Assembly (NCBI GenBank): GCA_045863555.1
Contig: BTUU01000004.1
Span: 1 to 64,000 of the forward strand
Source of the DNA: JACRLV01 sp045863555
GTDB taxonomy: Bacteria; Planctomycetota; Phycisphaerae; UBA1845; Fen-1342
Direction of reading: 5' to 3'
Length of the DNA: 64,000 nucleotides
Shown here: piece by piece, positions 38,212 to 46,446 of the stretch
How the letters are laid out: each line of letters starts with the position of its first letter
Numbering within the stretch: position 1 is the first letter of the stretch
Made by a program: the position numbers and the translations under genes
Notes under the pieces: generated by a model
Seen by the model: only the letters and a program-made list of their open reading frames with translations
What the model was told of the DNA's origin: nothing
Database searches by the model: none

Positions 38212-40449
38212 GTGTTGATGCTGCTGACGCTGCTGATGCCGTTTGCCCAGGACGCGACCGTGACGGTCGACCGCGACAACGTGAAGATCACGAAGTCGTG
38301 CAAGGTCGTCATCGCCAAGCCGTTCATCGAGGATGCAGACGGGAACGGCGTGATCCAGATCGAGGGGGACAACCTGGTCGTGGACTTCGCGGGGGCGAAG
38401 CTGCACGGGGCGCCGCCGGATCGCGAACCGGACGCGTTCAAGGGAACCGGGGTCACGATCACGGGCAAGGGCGTCACGCTGAAGGGCGCGCATGTGTCGG
38501 GCTTCAAGTGCGGCATGCTGGCGGTGAAGTGCGACGGACTGACGGTGGTCGAGTGCGACGTCAGCGGCAACTGGCAGCAGCGGCTGAAATCGACGCCGGC
38601 GGCCGAGGATGGGAGCGACTGGCTCTGGCCGCACCGCAATGACAAGCGCGAGTGGGTGACGAACTACGGCGCGGGCATCTGCATCGAAGATTCCGCGAAG
38701 GTGACGGTGCGGGACTGCCGGGCGCGGGACGGGCAGAACGGGCTGGTCCTCGACCGCGTGCGCGACAGCGCGGTGTACGACAACGACTTCTCGTTCCTGT
38801 CGGGCTGGGGCGTGGCGATGTGGCGCTGCCGCGGGAACATGATCAGCCGCAACGCGATCGATTTCTGCGTGCGCGGGTACAGCCACGGCGTGTACAACCG
38901 CGGGCAGGACTCGGCGGGGATTCTGCTGTTCGAGCAGAACCACGACAACGTCTTCGCGGAGAACTCGGTGACGCACGGCGGCGACGGCGTCTTCGCCTTC
39001 GCGGGCCGCGAAGCGCTCGGAGAAGACTGGTGGGAAGAGGAACGCGAGCGGGTGCGCAAGGAAACGAAGAAGGACGACGTCGAAGCGCTCATCAAGGTTC
39101 CGGCGGAGCGGGTCGAGAAGCACCGCGGGCTGGGCAATTCAGGAAATGTCTTCATCGGCAATGACCTGTCGTACGCCCCCGCCCACGGCCTGGAGCTGAC
39201 CTTCAGCTTTGACAACAAGATCATCAACAACCGCTTCGTCGAGAATGCGATCTGCGGCATCTGGGGCGGGTATTCGCAGACGACGTACATCTCGGGCAAC
39301 AAGTTTGAGGGCAACGGGGAAGGCGCGTACGGGATGGAGCGCGGCGGGATCAACATCGAGCACGGCGTGAACAACGTGATCGTCAAGAACACGTTCGCCC
39401 GGAACAAGTGCGGCGTGCACCTGTGGTGGGACGCCGACCCGGGCCTGATGCGGATGCCCTGGGGTCTGGCCAACGATCCGCTGTCGAAGGACAACATCAT
39501 CGTCGACAACGAGTTCAAGGGCGATGACCTGGCCATCCAGCTTCGTGAGACGCGCGGGACGGTCATGGCGGGGAACAAGTTCGCGGATGTGAAGAAACAG
39601 CTCGATTCCGTGGATTCGAACGCGCTGGATGCGCTGAAGAAACCGCTCGAAGCGCCGGCGCTGCCCGATCCGTCGAAGTTCCTGGGCAAGCGGCGGCCGG
39701 TGGGCGCGCGAAAGGAACTCGCGGGCCGGGACAAAATCATCATCACGCAGTGGGGTCCGTACGACTGGCAGGCGCCGTACCTGCAATCGCTCGGCGTCTC
39801 GAAGGGCGAGGCCTCGTACCGCGTGCTGGGCAAGAGCCCGGTTGCGTCGGCTGACGCGGCCGGCGACGTGACGGTAAAGGTGGAGAGCCGCGAGGGCGAG
39901 CCGCCGACGGTGACCGTCAAGCCGAAGAAGGCGAGCGGCGTCTTCCCGTACACGCTGACGGTGAAGGCGGGCGAGCAGGCGCTGACGGCGAAGGATGTGC
40001 TGATCGCGGCGACGTGGAAGGTGAAGGCGTTCGCGAACCAGGTCGATCCGCGGAAGGATCTGGACGGCTGGCGCAAGGAGGCCGAGAAGGCCGTTGAGTT
40101 TGAGACGGACGCGATTGACCTGCGGTTCGGCGGCGGCGGGCCGAGCGAGATCCGCGGCATTCCGAAGAACGTCGCGGACGCGAAACTGCCGCGGGAGCAC
40201 TTCGGGATCATCGCGGAGACGTCGCTGGAGATGCCGGCGGGCAAATGGCGGCTGACGACGGAGAGCGACGACGGCGTGCGGGTGTCTGTCGACGACGAGG
40301 CGAAGATCGACAACTGGACGTGGCACGTGCCGACGCGCGACACGGGTGAGATCACGATCGACAAGCCGCGGACGGTGAAGCTGCGGGTCGAGTATTTCGA
40401 GCTGGACGGTTTTGCGACGCTGACGTTCAAGCTGGAGAAGGCGGACTGA
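38212..40449 (+). CDS. Exported parallel beta-helix protein with PA14-like C-terminal domain
   Basis: A 745-residue exported protein. A short signal (residues 1-14) leads to a right-handed beta-helix of NosD type with recurring N-x-I/V strands (GVTITGKGVTLKGAHVSGF, NVFAENSVTHGGDGVF, NVIVKNTFARNKCGVHLW, NIIVDNEFKGDDLAI). The last 130 residues resemble a PA14 carbohydrate-binding domain (GKWRLTTESDDGVRVSVDD, PRTVKLRVEYFELDGFATLTF). GTG at 38212 is six bases after GGAGG; TTG and ATG follow but are spaced less well. Probably a polysaccharide-binding or degrading protein; no catalytic motif was found. A hairpin follows its stop. Confidence 0.88.
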   Translation: MLMLLTLLMPFAQDATVTVDRDNVKITKSCKVVIAKPFIEDADGNGVIQIEGDNLVVDFAGAKLHGAPPDREPDAFKGTGVTITGKGVTLKGAHVSGFKCGMLAVKCDGLTVVECDVSGNWQQRLKSTPAAEDGSDWLWPHRNDKREWVTNYGAGICIEDSAKVTVRDCRARDGQNGLVLDRVRDSAVYDNDFSFLSGWGVAMWRCRGNMISRNAIDFCVRGYSHGVYNRGQDSAGILLFEQNHDNVFAENSVTHGGDGVFAFAGREALGEDWWEEERERVRKETKKDDVEALIKVPAERVEKHRGLGNSGNVFIGNDLSYAPAHGLELTFSFDNKIINNRFVENAICGIWGGYSQTTYISGNKFEGNGEGAYGMERGGINIEHGVNNVIVKNTFARNKCGVHLWWDADPGLMRMPWGLANDPLSKDNIIVDNEFKGDDLAIQLRETRGTVMAGNKFADVKKQLDSVDSNALDALKKPLEAPALPDPSKFLGKRRPVGARKELAGRDKIIITQWGPYDWQAPYLQSLGVSKGEASYRVLGKSPVASADAAGDVTVKVESREGEPPTVTVKPKKASGVFPYTLTVKAGEQALTAKDVLIAATWKVKAFANQVDPRKDLDGWRKEAEKAVEFETDAIDLRFGGGGPSEIRGIPKNVADAKLPREHFGIIAETSLEMPAGKWRLTTESDDGVRVSVDDEAKIDNWTWHVPTRDTGEITIDKPRTVKLRVEYFELDGFATLTFKLEKAD

Positions 40450-40473
40450 GGCGGCGCGGGGCAAATTGGTAAA

Positions 40474-40502
40474 CCCCGGGCGGGGCGAGAACCCGCCCGG
40501 GG
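40474..40502 (+). terminator. Hairpin terminator after the beta-helix gene
   Basis: CCCCGGGCGGG (40474-40484) and CCCGCCCGGGG (40492-40502) form an 11-bp G+C stem around a seven-base loop, 24 bases past the stop of the beta-helix gene. No T-run follows, so it may be a stem-only terminator or an mRNA-stabilising hairpin. Confidence 0.6.
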
Positions 40503-40529
40503 CCTCTGCCGCTGGGCGATGACGGGCGA

Positions 40530-40603
40530 CAAAACCGGGTTTCCAGCAAACTGGCCGAAGGTGCTCATGCTCATTTTTCTCGCGCGAGGGGTTGATCACC
40601 TTC
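40530..40603. repeat. Possible second copy of an intergenic repeat, with internal inverted arms
   Basis: GAAGGTGCTCA (40557-40567) and TGATCACCTTC (40593-40603) form imperfect inverted arms. Read on the complement, 40530-40590 shows CGCGCGAGAAAAA, TGAGCACCTT and GCTGGAAA in the same order and spacing as 2735-2790. Identity looks about two thirds by eye over 55 bases. I take it as a tentative dispersed element, not a proven family. Confidence 0.35.
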
Positions 40604-40702
40604 GTTATCAGAACCCAGCGCGGGCGACGTGGCGTGGAAGATGGGTAAACCCGGGCGCGGCGGCGGAGGACGGCTTGCGCGTGGGTGCTGTGACGGTCGT
40701 TC

Positions 40703-40714
40703 ATATCTAGATAT
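40703..40714. promoter_or_regulatory. 12-bp perfect AT palindrome upstream of the MmeI-like gene
   Basis: ATATCTAGATAT is perfectly palindromic and stands out in G+C-rich DNA 263 bases before the ATG of the restriction-modification gene. It could be an operator for a dimeric repressor; no controller gene is adjacent. Speculative. Confidence 0.3.
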
Positions 40715-40976
40715 CATAGTCGAGCCTGATTCCGGGCGGGGTGCTTGAACGCCGCGACGGTGAATTTCCGGGCGGTTGGCGTGGATTGGCGGCGTGTGGC
40801 GGCCTTTTCGATGGTCGTTATTTTCCCAGCGCGGGGGTGATCGGGGTGAGGCCGGTGTCGGAGTCGAACGCCGCAATCAAAGCGGGCGCGAGCGGAGTCG
40901 GGGAACCGGAAAACGCCGAACGATTACCGTCTGACCGCCGCCTCCGATAACATCCCGATACCTGTTGGGGCCAAGG

Positions 40977-43900
40977 ATGGAAGAATTCCGCCGTAAGCAG
41001 CTCGCGCAATTCGTTGAGTGGGTCCGTACGCATATCAAGGGCGATGAAAAGGGGGAGGCGCAGGTCTTCCTGGACCACTTCTTCCGCGCCTTTGGCCACG
41101 AGGGCGTTCTCGACGCCGGCGCGACGCTCGAGAAGCGCGTGAAGGCGCGCGGCGACCGGGGAACCACCTTCGCCGATTGCGTCTGGAAACCTCGCGCGCT
41201 CATCGAGATGAAGAAGCGCGGGGAGGACCTCTCGCGACACCTCACGCAGGCCTTCGATTACTGGGTGGGGCTTGTGCCGGGCCGGCCGCGGTACACGATT
41301 CTGTGCAATTTTGATGAATTTCGCATCTATGACTTTGACGTGGATATCAGCGAGCCGCAGGACACGATTCGCCTCGAAGAGCTACCCGACTGCTTCGAGT
41401 CTTTCGCGTTTCTATCGCCGGTCGGAGAGAAGCCGCATTTCCGAGTCAACCGGCTGAAGGTCACGCGCGACGCGGCCGACAAGCTCGCGACCGTCTACCA
41501 GAAGATCACGGTTCGCAAGGACCTTCCGCCCCAGACGGCGCAGCGATTCATTCTCCAGATGCTCATCGCGCTCTTCTCGGAGGACATCGAGCTCCTGCCG
41601 CGGCATTTCGTCACCGAGCTGCTGAAAGAGTGCACCGATCCACCAAAGGCGTTCGACCTGCTCGGCGGCCTGTTCCGGGCCATGAGCACAAAGGGCGGCA
41701 CTCCGGGCGGGCGGTTCAAGGAAGTGCCGTACTTCAACGGGGGAATCTTCTCCGAGGCGGCGCCGATCGAGCTGACGCAGGATGAGATCGCGCTGCTCCG
41801 GACGGCCGCCGAGGAATACAACTGGGCACATGTATCGCCGGACATCTTCGGTACGATCTTCCAGCACTCGCTCCAGAAGCGCGAGCGCCGGGCGCTCGGC
41901 GCGCATTACACCACGCCGACCGACATCATGAAGATCGTCGGGCCGACGATCGTTCAGCCGTGGCGAGCGGCGATCGCCGCGGCGGATAGCTGGGACGATC
42001 TGCTTCGGCTTCAGAACCGGCTCATTTCGTTCCGCGTCCTTGATCCCGCGTGCGGGAGCGGCAACTTCCTGTACATCGCCTACCGCGAATTGAAGCGGAT
42101 CGAAGCGGAACTTGCGAAGCTCCTCGCCGAGCACGCTCCGGGCAAGCAGCGGGCCCGGGGACAATTGCAGTTCGGCTTTCTTCGAACGCAGCAGTTCTTC
42201 GGCATGGACGTCCTTCCCCTCGCCGTCGAGCTCGCCAAGGTGACGCTGACGATCGCGCACAAGCTTTCGATCGACGAGCTGCACAGCAAGGAAAAGGCGC
42301 TCCCGCTCGACAATCTCGATGCCAACATCCGCTGCGCCGATGCGCTGATCGCATCCGAGCCCGCACAGCTCGGCGAGGATCGCATCGCATGGCGTCGCCC
42401 CCTCCTGACCGATCACGGCGATCCGCGACGGACGGACTGGCCGGCGGCCGACGTGATCATCGGCAATCCGCCGTTCAACGGGGCGAAGAAGCTCAAGCCG
42501 GATTTCGGTCCGGATTACGTGAACGCGATCCGCAAGGCCTATCCCGACGTGCCGGGCATGGCAGACTACTCGGTCTACTGGTTCCGGCGTGCGCACGATG
42601 CGCTTCCCGTATGCACGCCGGATGATCCGCTTTCGGGCCGCGGCGGCCTGGTCGGCACGCAGAACATCCGGAACAACCAGTCGCGCGTCGGCGGGCTTGA
42701 CCACATCGTAAGGACGGGCACGATCGTTGAAGCCGTGGACAACCAGCCGTGGTCCGGCGAGGCGAACGTCCATGTGTCGATCGCGAACTGGGTCAAGTAC
42801 GCGAAGTCGGACGCACCGCCGCCGCAGACGCCGCCCGCGGACGCGGTGCTGCTGATCCCGCCGATGCGGAAGCTGTGGCAGAAGGCGGAGGCGACGCCCG
42901 CGCTTTACAAGAAGCTGAAATCGGCCGAGGAGCTTGCTCCGCCGGATGCTCCGACGAGGAAGGACAAGAGCTATGAGCTCGCCGCACGCGAGTCCGCACA
43001 GATCAACTCCGCTCTCTCGATAGAGCAGAGCGTCGCAACGGCGGCTACTCTCTCGTGTAATCAGGATCCACCACGCGTCTTCAACGGACAATTTCCCAGG
43101 CATCAGGGATTTGTTCTATCGCCGGCCGAAGCGCGTAAAATGCTCGACGCCGATACGAAGAATGGTCGAGTCGTTCATCCTTACCTAATCGGCCGCGAAA
43201 TGCTCACGGCCACGTCGCCACTCCGGTGGGTCATTGACTTTCAAAAGATGAACATACTTGAGGCCAAGCAGTTCAAACTTCCTTTCCAGCGGGTCGAAAA
43301 GATCGTTCTGCCACATGTCCAGGCGTATGCCGATCGAGAAAAGAGCCGGTTCGGAAAGGACACTGGCCAGGATCAGACTTGGCTCAGGTCGTGGTGGCAG
43401 CATTTCCGTTGCAGGAAAGAGCTCATTGACCGGATTTCAATGCTATCCCGATATATCGCCTGTGCGGAGGTTACCAAACGGCCTATTTTCTGCTTCATCG
43501 ATCCCAATATCCGCCCCGATCACACGCTCGAAGCGTTTACCTTCGAAGACGACTACTCTTTTGGCGTCCTCCAATCCAGTGTGCACTGGAAGTGGTTCGT
43601 CGCCAAGTGCTCGAAGCTCACTGAGCGGCTTCGCTACACGCCCGAGTCGGTGTTCGACACGTTCCCGTGGCCGCAGAAGCCTACTCAGCGGCAGGTCATC
43701 GCCGTGGCGGATGCGGCCGTGCATCTTCGACGGACGCGCGATGTGACGCTTAAGAACGCAGCCGGCGGCCTGCGCGCGCTCTATCGCACGCTCGACCTTC
43801 CGGGTCGCAATCCGCTCAGGGACGCCCATGCGAGCCTCGACGCGGCTGTGCTGAAAGCGTATGGATTCGACCCCAAGGGCGACGTGCTGGAACAACTGCT

Positions 43901-44045
43901 GCGGCTGAACAAGATCGTGGCGGGCCGAATCGAGCGCGGGGAGCCGGTGAATCCGCCGGGGATTCCGCCTGCGCTCGCGGGACGGGTCCGGCTGGTCTCG
44001 CAGGATTGCATCCGGCCGGAACCGGTGCGAGGCCGCCGGCGCTGA
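40977..44045 (+). CDS. Single-chain restriction-modification enzyme, MmeI-like (type IIL)
   Basis: A 1022-residue protein combining nuclease, methyltransferase and target recognition. Near the N-terminus D67-x9-E77-x-K79 (ADCVWKPRALIEMKK) fits the D-X9-EXK nuclease centre of MmeI-type enzymes. The gamma-class N6-adenine methyltransferase follows: SAM motif I DPACGSGN (from residue 356) and catalytic GNPPF (496-500). The region encoded by about 43010-43570 is a likely target recognition domain with lower G+C than the rest. The C-terminus has a basic tail. ATG at 40977 is preceded by AAGG. Such enzymes modify one strand of a short asymmetric site and cut about 20 bases away; the site here is unknown. 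An unknown acidic protein and a caspase-like protein follow. Confidence 0.88.
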   Translation: MEEFRRKQLAQFVEWVRTHIKGDEKGEAQVFLDHFFRAFGHEGVLDAGATLEKRVKARGDRGTTFADCVWKPRALIEMKKRGEDLSRHLTQAFDYWVGLVPGRPRYTILCNFDEFRIYDFDVDISEPQDTIRLEELPDCFESFAFLSPVGEKPHFRVNRLKVTRDAADKLATVYQKITVRKDLPPQTAQRFILQMLIALFSEDIELLPRHFVTELLKECTDPPKAFDLLGGLFRAMSTKGGTPGGRFKEVPYFNGGIFSEAAPIELTQDEIALLRTAAEEYNWAHVSPDIFGTIFQHSLQKRERRALGAHYTTPTDIMKIVGPTIVQPWRAAIAAADSWDDLLRLQNRLISFRVLDPACGSGNFLYIAYRELKRIEAELAKLLAEHAPGKQRARGQLQFGFLRTQQFFGMDVLPLAVELAKVTLTIAHKLSIDELHSKEKALPLDNLDANIRCADALIASEPAQLGEDRIAWRRPLLTDHGDPRRTDWPAADVIIGNPPFNGAKKLKPDFGPDYVNAIRKAYPDVPGMADYSVYWFRRAHDALPVCTPDDPLSGRGGLVGTQNIRNNQSRVGGLDHIVRTGTIVEAVDNQPWSGEANVHVSIANWVKYAKSDAPPPQTPPADAVLLIPPMRKLWQKAEATPALYKKLKSAEELAPPDAPTRKDKSYELAARESAQINSALSIEQSVATAATLSCNQDPPRVFNGQFPRHQGFVLSPAEARKMLDADTKNGRVVHPYLIGREMLTATSPLRWVIDFQKMNILEAKQFKLPFQRVEKIVLPHVQAYADREKSRFGKDTGQDQTWLRSWWQHFRCRKELIDRISMLSRYIACAEVTKRPIFCFIDPNIRPDHTLEAFTFEDDYSFGVLQSSVHWKWFVAKCSKLTERLRYTPESVFDTFPWPQKPTQRQVIAVADAAVHLRRTRDVTLKNAAGGLRALYRTLDLPGRNPLRDAHASLDAAVLKAYGFDPKGDVLEQLLRLNKIVAGRIERGEPVNPPGIPPALAGRVRLVSQDCIRPEPVRGRRR

Positions 44046-44083
44046 GGGTACAATCGCACCGGTCCAGTTATGGGAGGCTCGCG

Positions 44084-44614
44084 ATGCGTTTTACCGTCCG
44101 CAGCGCCGACTTTTACGCCGCCCGAGAGCGCCTGATGCCGCCGGGCGAAGTGGAGGACTGGCCTGACGCCTACTACACGGATTACATGCGCATCGAGGCG
44201 GCGGGTGATCACGTGCGGCTCTCGGGTCCGTTCGGCGAGGAGACGCTGGCTGCTCAGATCGAAGAGCCGGGCGTTGCGTTCATCCGGTATCGGGAAATCA
44301 TCAGCATGACGGACAAGGAAGTCACGGATCATCAGTATGGCGAGTCGGACGAACTGATCTTCACCGGCAACGCGTATGAACTGTGCACGCAGTTCTGGTG
44401 CTGCCTGATCGGGGAGGGCGATTTCGAGTACTTCCCCGATCCCGCGACTGCGCCGGGGACCTACACACCGCCGCCGCCCAAATCGTGGCAGGAGAGGTTG
44501 CGGGAGTCGCTCGGCGACGCAGGGGAGGACGAATACGGTGTTGCGGAGGAAGCGACTGCGCCAGACGTTGAGCCAGAAGAGGCGTCCGAAGGCGATCGTG
44601 TCTCGCGCGAGTAG
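44084..44614 (+). CDS. Hypothetical acidic protein
   Basis: I do not recognise this 176-residue protein. The first 110 residues are folded-looking, with beta-rich segments (MRFTVRSADFYAAR, DHVRLSGPFGEETLAAQI, DELIFTGNAYELCTQFWCCLIGEGDFEYF) and three Cys; the last 60 are Pro-rich then strongly acidic (EDEYGVAEEATAPDVEPEEASEG) and probably disordered. No signal or membrane segment. The ATG has an excellent GGGAGG six bases upstream, so it is very likely expressed. It is 38 bases after the MmeI-like gene and its stop touches the open frame of the caspase-like gene, so the three may form one operon. Confidence 0.75.
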   Translation: MRFTVRSADFYAARERLMPPGEVEDWPDAYYTDYMRIEAAGDHVRLSGPFGEETLAAQIEEPGVAFIRYREIISMTDKEVTDHQYGESDELIFTGNAYELCTQFWCCLIGEGDFEYFPDPATAPGTYTPPPPKSWQERLRESLGDAGEDEYGVAEEATAPDVEPEEASEGDRVSRE

Positions 44615-44649
44615 TGCCGCCGGCAGCCAACGAGAGCGAGGTAGCCTGC

Positions 44650-46344
44650 ATGGTCATGAAGCGCTGGAGCAATCGCACGCTGGCCGAGCTGCTCGGGGTC
44701 AAGCGGAGCCTGGAACTGACGCTCGACCGGGGAAGGTCCCCCGCCGATGACCCGTTCCGGCACGATCCGGCACCCGCCTCCAAACCGGAGAAACACGGTC
44801 TGGAAGGTAAGGCCCGCGGCGATGCGCACTGCATCAACTGCGGCTACGACCAGCAGGGTGTGCGGCTGGCGCGCTGCCCGGAGTGCGGCCTGCCGCTGGC
44901 GGCCTTCTACCGTGATCCGACGTCCTGGAGCAGCTCGCAGGCGAATCTCGGGGCCTGGTGGGCGACGGCGGTGGCCGTCTGGACCTGTGAGCGGCGGCTG
45001 TGCGTGCGGGCGTCGATGATGCCCGCGACGGCGAGCGCGCGGATTTTCGCGCGCTGGTCGGTGCTGGCGACGGTGGTAATGCTCAGCCTGACGCTGGCAA
45101 TCGCCGATTCGCTGACGCCGACGCCGGGCGGGTACGGGCCACTGGCCTTCGGCCTGCGGTTCATGTGGGCGGCGGTTTCGATCGGCCTGCTTCTGTTCGG
45201 AATGCAGTACGGCCTGGCGCGCAGCCTCAGCGGCACCTGGCGGCAGCGCTATCCGTTCGTCCCCGGCTCGGTCTACTACGCGACGGCGTGGTGGCCGCTC
45301 GTGGCGGGGCTGCTCCTGTGCTTCACTGCTCTGTATGCGGGCCTGCCCAGTCCGGAACTGCTCACGCTGATCGGGTTCACCGGGGTCGTCGGGCCGCTGG
45401 CGTGGGGGCTGTGGCTCTGGGCGAGCCTGGTCGCGGCGGAGCGGGTTACGCTGCCGTCGCTGCGAATCGGGGCGGCGGTGCTGGCGGTGAGCATCCTGGG
45501 CAGTTCCGTGGTTGCGCTGGTACCGAGCGTGACGCAGTGGTCGCTTGGGCAGGTTGTCGCGGCGCAGGGCGGCCTGGCCAAAGTTCAGGTTCTGAAATCG
45601 CTGCAAACCGGGAGCACCAGCGCAGCGCCGCGGACGTACGCGCTGATCATCGATTTGTTCACGTCCGAGGGGCAGTCGCAGGCGTATCAAATCGCCGCGC
45701 GCATGGGGGCGGAACGGGAGCATCAGGTCTGCATGTACGGGGAGCAGGCGACGATCGAGAACATCCGGGACACGCTGAACACGATGCAGTCGGAGATCCG
45801 GCCGAGCGATCGGCTGCTGGTGTACGTGGCGGGACACGGGATGCAGGAGGGCGCCGGCGCGATCCGGGTGCATGACGGGTTTCTGACGAGCCAGAGGATC
45901 GCCGACTTTGTGCGCGGTCTGCGGACGGTCAACAACCTGGTCGTCATCCACTCGTGTTTCGGCGGGAAGTTCATTAAAGCGCTGCGGGCGGAGCACGTGA
46001 ACGCGGTGGTTCTGACGTCAACGGATCAGCAGAATGTCGGCTTTCAAACGGTTCTGAGACCGTTCTGGAGTGCGTGGCTGAAACCGGACACGGATTTGAA
46101 CGAGGACGGGCGCGTGACCGTGACGGAAGCGTTTACGTCGGCGTTTGCCGAGATGCTGAAGACGGGGGAGCGCGGCCGCCGGCACATCGTCAATAACGGC
46201 GACGATAAAGACGTGGTGTTGGCGGAGGAATCCGGGTATTGCACGCCGCAGTATGAGGTGCTGGGCAAGGCGGACGAGGACGTGTTCTTCATACCGGTCG
46301 AGAGCGGCCGCGGTCAGGACGGAAGATCTCCACCTTCCCGATGA
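44650..46344 (+). CDS. Zinc-ribbon, multi-spanning membrane protein with caspase-like (clan CD) peptidase domain
   Basis: A 564-residue protein. Residues 61-79 hold a zinc ribbon (CINC...CPEC: C61, C64, C76, C79). Five hydrophobic helices follow at about 135-155, 164-187, 208-230, 236-262 and 272-292. The C-terminal 240 residues are a caspase/legumain-like domain: the catalytic His in LLVYVAGHGMQ (H396) and Cys in LVVIHSCFGGKF (C436), followed by VVLTSTDQQNVGFQ and DLNEDGRVTVTEAF, as in bacterial C13/C14-type peptidases. It would face the cytoplasm if an odd number of helices places the tail opposite to the ribbon; topology is uncertain. The ATG at 44650 has GAGG eight bases upstream. Such proteases are used in signalling or suicide responses elsewhere; role here inferred. 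Confidence 0.85.
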   Translation: MVMKRWSNRTLAELLGVKRSLELTLDRGRSPADDPFRHDPAPASKPEKHGLEGKARGDAHCINCGYDQQGVRLARCPECGLPLAAFYRDPTSWSSSQANLGAWWATAVAVWTCERRLCVRASMMPATASARIFARWSVLATVVMLSLTLAIADSLTPTPGGYGPLAFGLRFMWAAVSIGLLLFGMQYGLARSLSGTWRQRYPFVPGSVYYATAWWPLVAGLLLCFTALYAGLPSPELLTLIGFTGVVGPLAWGLWLWASLVAAERVTLPSLRIGAAVLAVSILGSSVVALVPSVTQWSLGQVVAAQGGLAKVQVLKSLQTGSTSAAPRTYALIIDLFTSEGQSQAYQIAARMGAEREHQVCMYGEQATIENIRDTLNTMQSEIRPSDRLLVYVAGHGMQEGAGAIRVHDGFLTSQRIADFVRGLRTVNNLVVIHSCFGGKFIKALRAEHVNAVVLTSTDQQNVGFQTVLRPFWSAWLKPDTDLNEDGRVTVTEAFTSAFAEMLKTGERGRRHIVNNGDDKDVVLAEESGYCTPQYEVLGKADEDVFFIPVESGRGQDGRSPPSR

Positions 46345-46378
46345 ATCGAGCGGAACAGAAACCGCGAGAGAGTCTGAT

Positions 46379-46403
46379 CCACAGAGGGCAGAGAGGACAC
46401 AGA
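46379..46403. repeat. CCACAGAGG-type intergenic repeat
   Basis: CCACAGAGGGCAGAGAGGAC followed by ACAGA lies between the convergent caspase-like and aldehyde dehydrogenase genes. It recalls the CACAGATG-type repeats at 12771 in style (short CACAG units), although the sequence differs. Single copy in this window. Confidence 0.45.
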
Positions 46404-46446
46404 ACAATGCGAGGCGCGCGGCCGAATACCGCCGTTCTGTCGTGCC

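Larger units (their letters stand above)
40450..40976. other. Gene-free region before the MmeI-like gene
   Basis: These 527 bases show no convincing gene. They hold a terminator-like hairpin (40474-40502), a block similar in part to 2735-2790 (40530-40603), a direct repeat of GGTAAAC(C)CCGGGCG (about 40469 and 40646), and a 12-bp AT palindrome (40703-40714). The A+T content rises compared with flanking DNA, in line with promoter or horizontally acquired DNA ahead of the restriction-modification gene. Confidence 0.6.

Noticed and set aside
38664..40704. Long minus-strand frames (636 and 521 codons) over the beta-helix gene
   Set aside because: Both are shadows of the beta-helix/PA14 protein; no start signals or family features.
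41412..43103. A 563-codon minus-strand frame inside the MmeI-like gene
   Set aside because: Shadow of the restriction-modification gene; Arg/Val-rich with no motif.
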